Assembly (NCBI GenBank): GCA_937883755.1
Contig: CAKZYA010000005.1
Location: 124,001-188,000 of the forward strand
Reading direction: 5' to 3'
Origin: an uncultured Flammeovirgaceae bacterium
Lineage (GTDB): Bacteria; Bacteroidota; Bacteroidia; Cytophagales; Cyclobacteriaceae
Length of the DNA: 64,000 nucleotides
How positions within the stretch are numbered: position 1 is the stretch's first letter; each line of letters opens with the position of its first letter. The notes under the pieces are model-generated. The model was given only the letters and a program-made list of their open reading frames with translations. It made no database searches and was not told the DNA's origin. Shown here piece by piece: positions 60,593 to 64,000 of this stretch. The position numbers and the translations under genes were made by a program.

Positions 60593-63037
60593 TTATTCAT
60601 CTCGTAAACTATCTACTGGGTTAGCCAACGCGGCTTTGAGTGACTGGAAGCTTACGGTAAGCCAGGCGATGAGTAAGGCAGCTACACCAGCTAGCGTAAA
60701 TATTCCGACACCTATCTCAGTACGGTAAGCAAAATTCTCTAGCCACTGGGTGGCTAACCAGTACGATATTGGTGTAGCTATCACAAATGCAATCAGTACC
60801 AGCTGGATAAAGTCCTTGGAAAGGAGATACGTGATTTGGCTTATAGAAGCACCTAGCACTTTTCGGATACCCACCTCCTTTGTTCTTTGGGAGGCTACGA
60901 AAGAAGCAAGTCCTAGCAAACCTAAACAAGCTACCAGAATGGCTAACACCGTGAAAACACTGAGTACCCTCCCCAGCCGTTGCTCTGCCCTAAATAAACG
61001 GTCAAAGTCCTGATCGAGGAAAGAATAAACAAAGGGGTTATCTGGCTCAAACTGTGACCATATTTCTCTTATCTGCTCTACGCCATTGGCGGCATCTCCG
61101 GCGGTAAGTCGTACTGCCGCGTAGTCGCTCAGAAAGGTAGGGGAGAAGATCTTGAAAGTAACGGGTTTCACCCATTGATCAAACGACTCTAAATGAAAGT
61201 TTTTAATCACCCCAAGTACTTGCAACCGTTCTTCATCATCTGCTCCCTGGTTCTTAATGATGGTTTTTCCGACTGGATCGGTCAGACCCAATACTCTTAC
61301 CGCAGATTCATTTAGTAGTATTCCTTCCCGGTCAGAAGCCCGATCTTCCTGAAAACCACGGCCATCAATTACCTCCAAGCCCAATGTGGCAACATAATCG
61401 GGATCAATCAGGAACCACTGCATGCCTTGTCCTCCGCTAGAGCCTTCGGGGCGAATATCGCGCATTACCCGATGAGGTTGAGACGGTATACCCGTAGCAA
61501 AACTCACCTGCTTCACCCGCGATTGATTCATCAGTGCATCCTTAAAATCTTCCCAGCGTTCCTGAATTTCTTTGTCGTTTTTGATCACCAGCACATTTTC
61601 CCTGTCGTAGCCAATATCTTTAGTCTGAATAAACCGAAGCTGCTGAATGACCAGTCCCGTGGTGATAATCAGACCAATAGATACGGCAAACTGGAAAATG
61701 ATGAGTAGGTTACGCAGCTTTCCAGTTCGTAAAGAAGAAGCTGTTTTACCCTTGAGTACCGCTACTGGGCGAAAAGCCGAAAGATAGAATGCGGGATAAA
61801 TACCCGCAATTAGCCCTACTAAAATGACTCCCCCCACTAGCGATAGTAGTAAACTGGGATGATTGAACCAGTCAAATACAAGTTCTTTACCAGTCAAGGT
61901 ATTAAAGGGAGTTCGTAAAGCTTCCACGCAACCAAGAGCCAATAAAACCGCTACTAGGGTGATGAGAATCGACTCAAATAAAAACTGAAAAACCAAATGC
62001 AAGCGAGGTGACCCTAGTACCTTTCGTACCCCAACCTCTTTGGCTCGCCGGTTCGCCTGGGCGGTAGATAAATTCATAAAGTTAATACAGGCGAGTAGTA
62101 GAATAAGGACACCAACAATTACTAGTGTGTACACCGTGGTGATATTTCCGTTGGCTTGATGTTCGCGTAGTAGGTCTGAGTGCAAATGAATATCAGTAAC
62201 CGCTTGTAATTCATACGTCAGATCAGCATTCTCTTTGGGTCCAGAATCGTTCGTGTCTAGAAATGGTTTAGCGTATTGTTCAGCAACTTGATCGAGTTTA
62301 TCAGCCAAGCTGGCCATTCGTTCAGGATTATCTACCACGTCGGTGCGCACCTTTAAATAGGTATGCATGATGTTCCAAGCCCAATTGCCACCGTCAGTAA
62401 TTTCCTGATAACCCATAGTTGGAACCAGCATATCGAAAGGGAAGTGAGTAGCCGAAGGAGGGGCAACCACTCCGGTAATCTGACGAGCAGCCCGGTTTCC
62501 TCCGAACAGAATTTCTTTACCCAGCACTTCGCCTCGTTCTACCGCTCCAATTCCGAAGTATCGCTCAGCAGTAGCCTTCGTGAGTACTATTGCGTTAGGT
62601 ACGTGTAGTGCCTGTTTATCACCTGCGATCAGATTGAAATCCAGTACCTCTAAGAACGAAGAATCAGCAATGTAAATAGAGGTTTCTCGGAAAACCTTTT
62701 CTTGCCCATCATTTTCATCATCGGGCAGGCGCATGGTGGAATGATTCCAAGTAAACACCCGAGCTACGAATTCTACTTCGGGAATATCTTGTTTAACAGC
62801 TTCGTACAGTGGTGGGGGAGTAGTTGCCAATTGGTAGCCTTCGCCACCGTTGGTGACAACGCGGAAAACTCGTTCGGCATCCTGATGAAATTGGTCATAG
62901 CTCATTTCGTCTACTACGTACCAGGTAATGAAGAGGCTAGTGGCTAATCCTAAAGCTAATCCTACAATATTAATCGTAGTATGAAACTTCTGCCGATAGG
63001 CGTGTCGTAAAGCAAGAGTGAAATATTTTTTGATCAT
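60593..63037 (-). CDS. ABC transporter permease, FtsX/MacB-like, copy 2
   Basis: About 814 residues. The start at 63037 (MIKKYFTLALRHAYRQK) excludes 19 upstream residues encoded by a TRATGAN repeat. First span in INIVGLALGLATSLFITWYV; periplasmic core; FtsX blocks NFMNLSTAQANRRAKEVGVR and SFVASQRTKEVGIRKVLGAS; C-terminal NPVDSLRDE, with Asp replacing the Asn seen in the others. It follows the small secreted-protein gene in the same direction, with a repeat in the gap. Confidence 0.88.
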   Translation of the reverse strand: MIKKYFTLALRHAYRQKFHTTINIVGLALGLATSLFITWYVVDEMSYDQFHQDAERVFRVVTNGGEGYQLATTPPPLYEAVKQDIPEVEFVARVFTWNHSTMRLPDDENDGQEKVFRETSIYIADSSFLEVLDFNLIAGDKQALHVPNAIVLTKATAERYFGIGAVERGEVLGKEILFGGNRAARQITGVVAPPSATHFPFDMLVPTMGYQEITDGGNWAWNIMHTYLKVRTDVVDNPERMASLADKLDQVAEQYAKPFLDTNDSGPKENADLTYELQAVTDIHLHSDLLREHQANGNITTVYTLVIVGVLILLLACINFMNLSTAQANRRAKEVGVRKVLGSPRLHLVFQFLFESILITLVAVLLALGCVEALRTPFNTLTGKELVFDWFNHPSLLLSLVGGVILVGLIAGIYPAFYLSAFRPVAVLKGKTASSLRTGKLRNLLIIFQFAVSIGLIITTGLVIQQLRFIQTKDIGYDRENVLVIKNDKEIQERWEDFKDALMNQSRVKQVSFATGIPSQPHRVMRDIRPEGSSGGQGMQWFLIDPDYVATLGLEVIDGRGFQEDRASDREGILLNESAVRVLGLTDPVGKTIIKNQGADDEERLQVLGVIKNFHLESFDQWVKPVTFKIFSPTFLSDYAAVRLTAGDAANGVEQIREIWSQFEPDNPFVYSFLDQDFDRLFRAEQRLGRVLSVFTVLAILVACLGLLGLASFVASQRTKEVGIRKVLGASISQITYLLSKDFIQLVLIAFVIATPISYWLATQWLENFAYRTEIGVGIFTLAGVAALLIAWLTVSFQSLKAALANPVDSLRDE

Positions 63038-63040
63038 AGC

Positions 63041-63119
63041 ATTATGTTGATGATTAATGACTGATGAAAAATGAAAGGAGTGCTCATTAATCACTAGTCA
63101 TTTATCATGATTCATTAAT
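63041..63119. repeat. Heptamer repeat hairpin, TRATGAN family
   Basis: The left arm reads TTGATGA TTAATGA then CTGATGA AAAATGA. After a short centre the right arm reads TGCTCAT TAATCAC, TAGTCAT TTATCAT, GATTCAT in the inverse sense. It fills the whole gap between copy 2 of the permease and the small secreted-protein gene. Confidence 0.7.
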
Positions 63120-63122
63120 TGG

Positions 63123-63572
63123 TTAGTCAATAATCTCTACCATGTTGATTGCAAAACTATTGTTTTTAGTATTTTGAGAGTATGTGATTTTAATAGAGTG
63201 AAAACTGATGGTGCCTCCTGCCTGAAACGCTTCACTAATGCCATTCGGAAGCTCTATTTTTCCCGTAGCTTGGACTATTCTCTTCTTTCCAAATATTCCC
63301 AAAAATGCTTTACGGATATTCAGAGAATCAAAAGTCAATTGTACATCTTCATCAGCTAAGAATCGGCAGGTATGAATTAAATCCTCTCTAGACGTAGTTC
63401 TGTCAAGCAGTACCATAGTCGTAATTATCTCATCACCAGTAGTATTGATTTTAGATGTCCTAGTTATTGGTGTTGGATTTCTGTCTGCGCTATTTGCTAA
63501 TGCAAAATAGTTTGCCGTTAATCCGCAATATATAGTTAGCACAAATGCAATAACTTTAAGATTAGCTTTCAT
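63123..63572 (-). CDS. Small secreted protein inside the permease array
   Basis: A 149-residue protein. The ATG at 63572 gives MKANLKVIAFVLTIYCGLTA, a signal peptide with cleavage near NYFALA; an upstream start to 63635 would precede this with non-signal sequence. The mature part has a beta-rich pattern (DEIITTMVLLDRTTSREDLI, EDVQLTFDSLNIRKAFLG, GTISFHSIKITYSQNT) reminiscent of small Bacteroidota periplasmic proteins. No domain is recognised. Its place between permease paralogues on the same strand suggests a partner or substrate role in the same system. Confidence 0.6.
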   Translation of the reverse strand: MKANLKVIAFVLTIYCGLTANYFALANSADRNPTPITRTSKINTTGDEIITTMVLLDRTTSREDLIHTCRFLADEDVQLTFDSLNIRKAFLGIFGKKRIVQATGKIELPNGISEAFQAGGTISFHSIKITYSQNTKNNSFAINMVEIID

Positions 63573-63761
63573 AACTTTAGGGTTGAGTTTCTCTGTGAAT
63601 AATATTTTGCAAGGCTCACTCCAAAAAATAGCCAAAAATGTAAATAATTGATTTTCAGATTTTTATGTGTAATATAATGTAAACTCGTTGAATTTAATGT
63701 TCGGTTTTGATACAGCTAAATGTCTGATTTTGATACGCCAACCCCCGTGCACACCGCCTGA
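63573..63761. promoter_or_regulatory. Gap within the permease array with a direct repeat
   Basis: The bases GTTTTGATACAGC near 63703 and ATTTTGATACGCC near 63727 repeat TTTTGATAC in direct orientation, 24 bases apart. They may be regulator half-sites for the small secreted-protein gene or the permeases. No exact -7 box was seen. Confidence 0.4.
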
Positions 63762-64000
63762 TTATTCATTCCGTAAACTATCCACGGGGTTAGCTAGAGC
63801 TGCGCGAACCGTCTGAAATCCTGTGGTGAGGGCTACAAAGCCTAACATCACTATACCGGTCAGCAAAAAAATGCCAACGTGTAACTCCATTTTACTTTGA
63901 AAATCCTGAAGCCAGAACTGCATCAGATACCAAGCAGTAGGAGTAGCTATTATAAAGGATAGCAGAATCATCCGAGTGAAAGATGTGGAAATGAGAAGTA
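63762..64000 (-). CDS. ABC transporter permease, FtsX/MacB-like, copy 1, 3' end only
   Basis: The frame is open through the right edge of the window. The visible last 79 or so codons encode the final two membrane spans (TRMILLSFIIATPTAWYLMQ, HVGIFLLTGIVMLGFVAL) and the shared end ALANPVDSLRNE. By comparison with its neighbours the whole protein should be about 800 residues. It is at least the fourth paralogue of the array. Confidence 0.85.
   Translation of the reverse strand, partial: LLISTSFTRMILLSFIIATPTAWYLMQFWLQDFQSKMELHVGIFLLTGIVMLGFVALTTGFQTVRAALANPVDSLRNE

Noticed and set aside
60529-60600. Upstream start for permease copy 3, adding 24 residues and overlapping copy 2
   Set aside because: The extension is repeat-encoded, Pro/Ser-rich and unlike the paralogues. 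The start at 60528 removes the overlap.
1-64000. rRNA, tRNA, transposase, integrase or phage genes
   Set aside because: None was recognised on either strand. Inverted repeats found are accounted for as terminators, operators or heptamer repeats.

Overview
The window looks like chromosome of a marine-type member of the Bacteroidota, most likely order Cytophagales. Supporting signs are: -7 boxes of the TAnnTTTG type, a type IX secretion sorting domain on a large surface protein, runs of FtsX/MacB-like permeases ending in NPVDSLR(N/D)E, a DUF2911 protein, and the gene neighbourhood coaX - outer-membrane protein - TPR protein - lptC - CNNM/CBS protein - ppiD. Base composition is moderate (roughly 40-45% GC by eye). 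I saw no rRNA, tRNA, CRISPR array, transposase or phage gene. Genus-level placement is not possible from the sequence alone.

Layout. 1-9 kb: the 3' part of a large AsmA-like protein, a CCA-adding enzyme, a secreted alpha/beta hydrolase, a TPR lipoprotein, Hsp20 and a GH63-like glycosidase. 8.9-16.9 kb: a two-gene operon with a pore-less voltage-sensor-like membrane protein, the decayed end of a type IX cargo gene, a glutathione-independent formaldehyde dehydrogenase, a DUF817 protein, and a PadR-led cluster of membrane proteins and a membrane hydrolase. 16.9-23.6 kb: a tripartite RND efflux operon under a TetR regulator, with three perfect copies of a palindromic operator. 23.8-28.5 kb: sulfatase, CPA1 antiporter and membrane phosphoesterase. 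28.5-36.8 kb: envelope-biogenesis cluster on the minus strand (ppiD, CNNM/CBS protein, two tiny coupled genes, lptC, TPR protein, barrel protein, coaX). 36.9-44.9 kb: housekeeping genes (nhaD, recF, pdhA, YfgM-like protein, ribH, aspartate kinase, DUF2911, DUF721). 45-55.5 kb: envelope and surface genes around a two-component pair, including a TIG/kelch lipoprotein and a 1161-residue LRR protein with a type IX tail. 55.5-64 kb: an array of at least four ABC permease paralogues with no ATPase subunit in view.

The least expected signal is not a gene. About ten intergenic gaps carry imperfect tandem repeats with a period of seven bases. They fall into several unrelated sequence families (TRATGAN, TGTGGAC-like, GGGAGCN-like and others), and many are arranged as inverted arms that could form hairpins. 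In three genes the repeat has run into the coding region and supplies the last codons and the stop. This resembles the short tandemly repeated heptamers known from filamentous cyanobacteria.

Other points worth attention are the TetR operator set, the voltage-sensor-only protein, the tiny genes next to lptC, the tail-to-tail antisense overlap of nhaD and recF, and promoters lying so close to start codons that leaderless mRNAs are expected.
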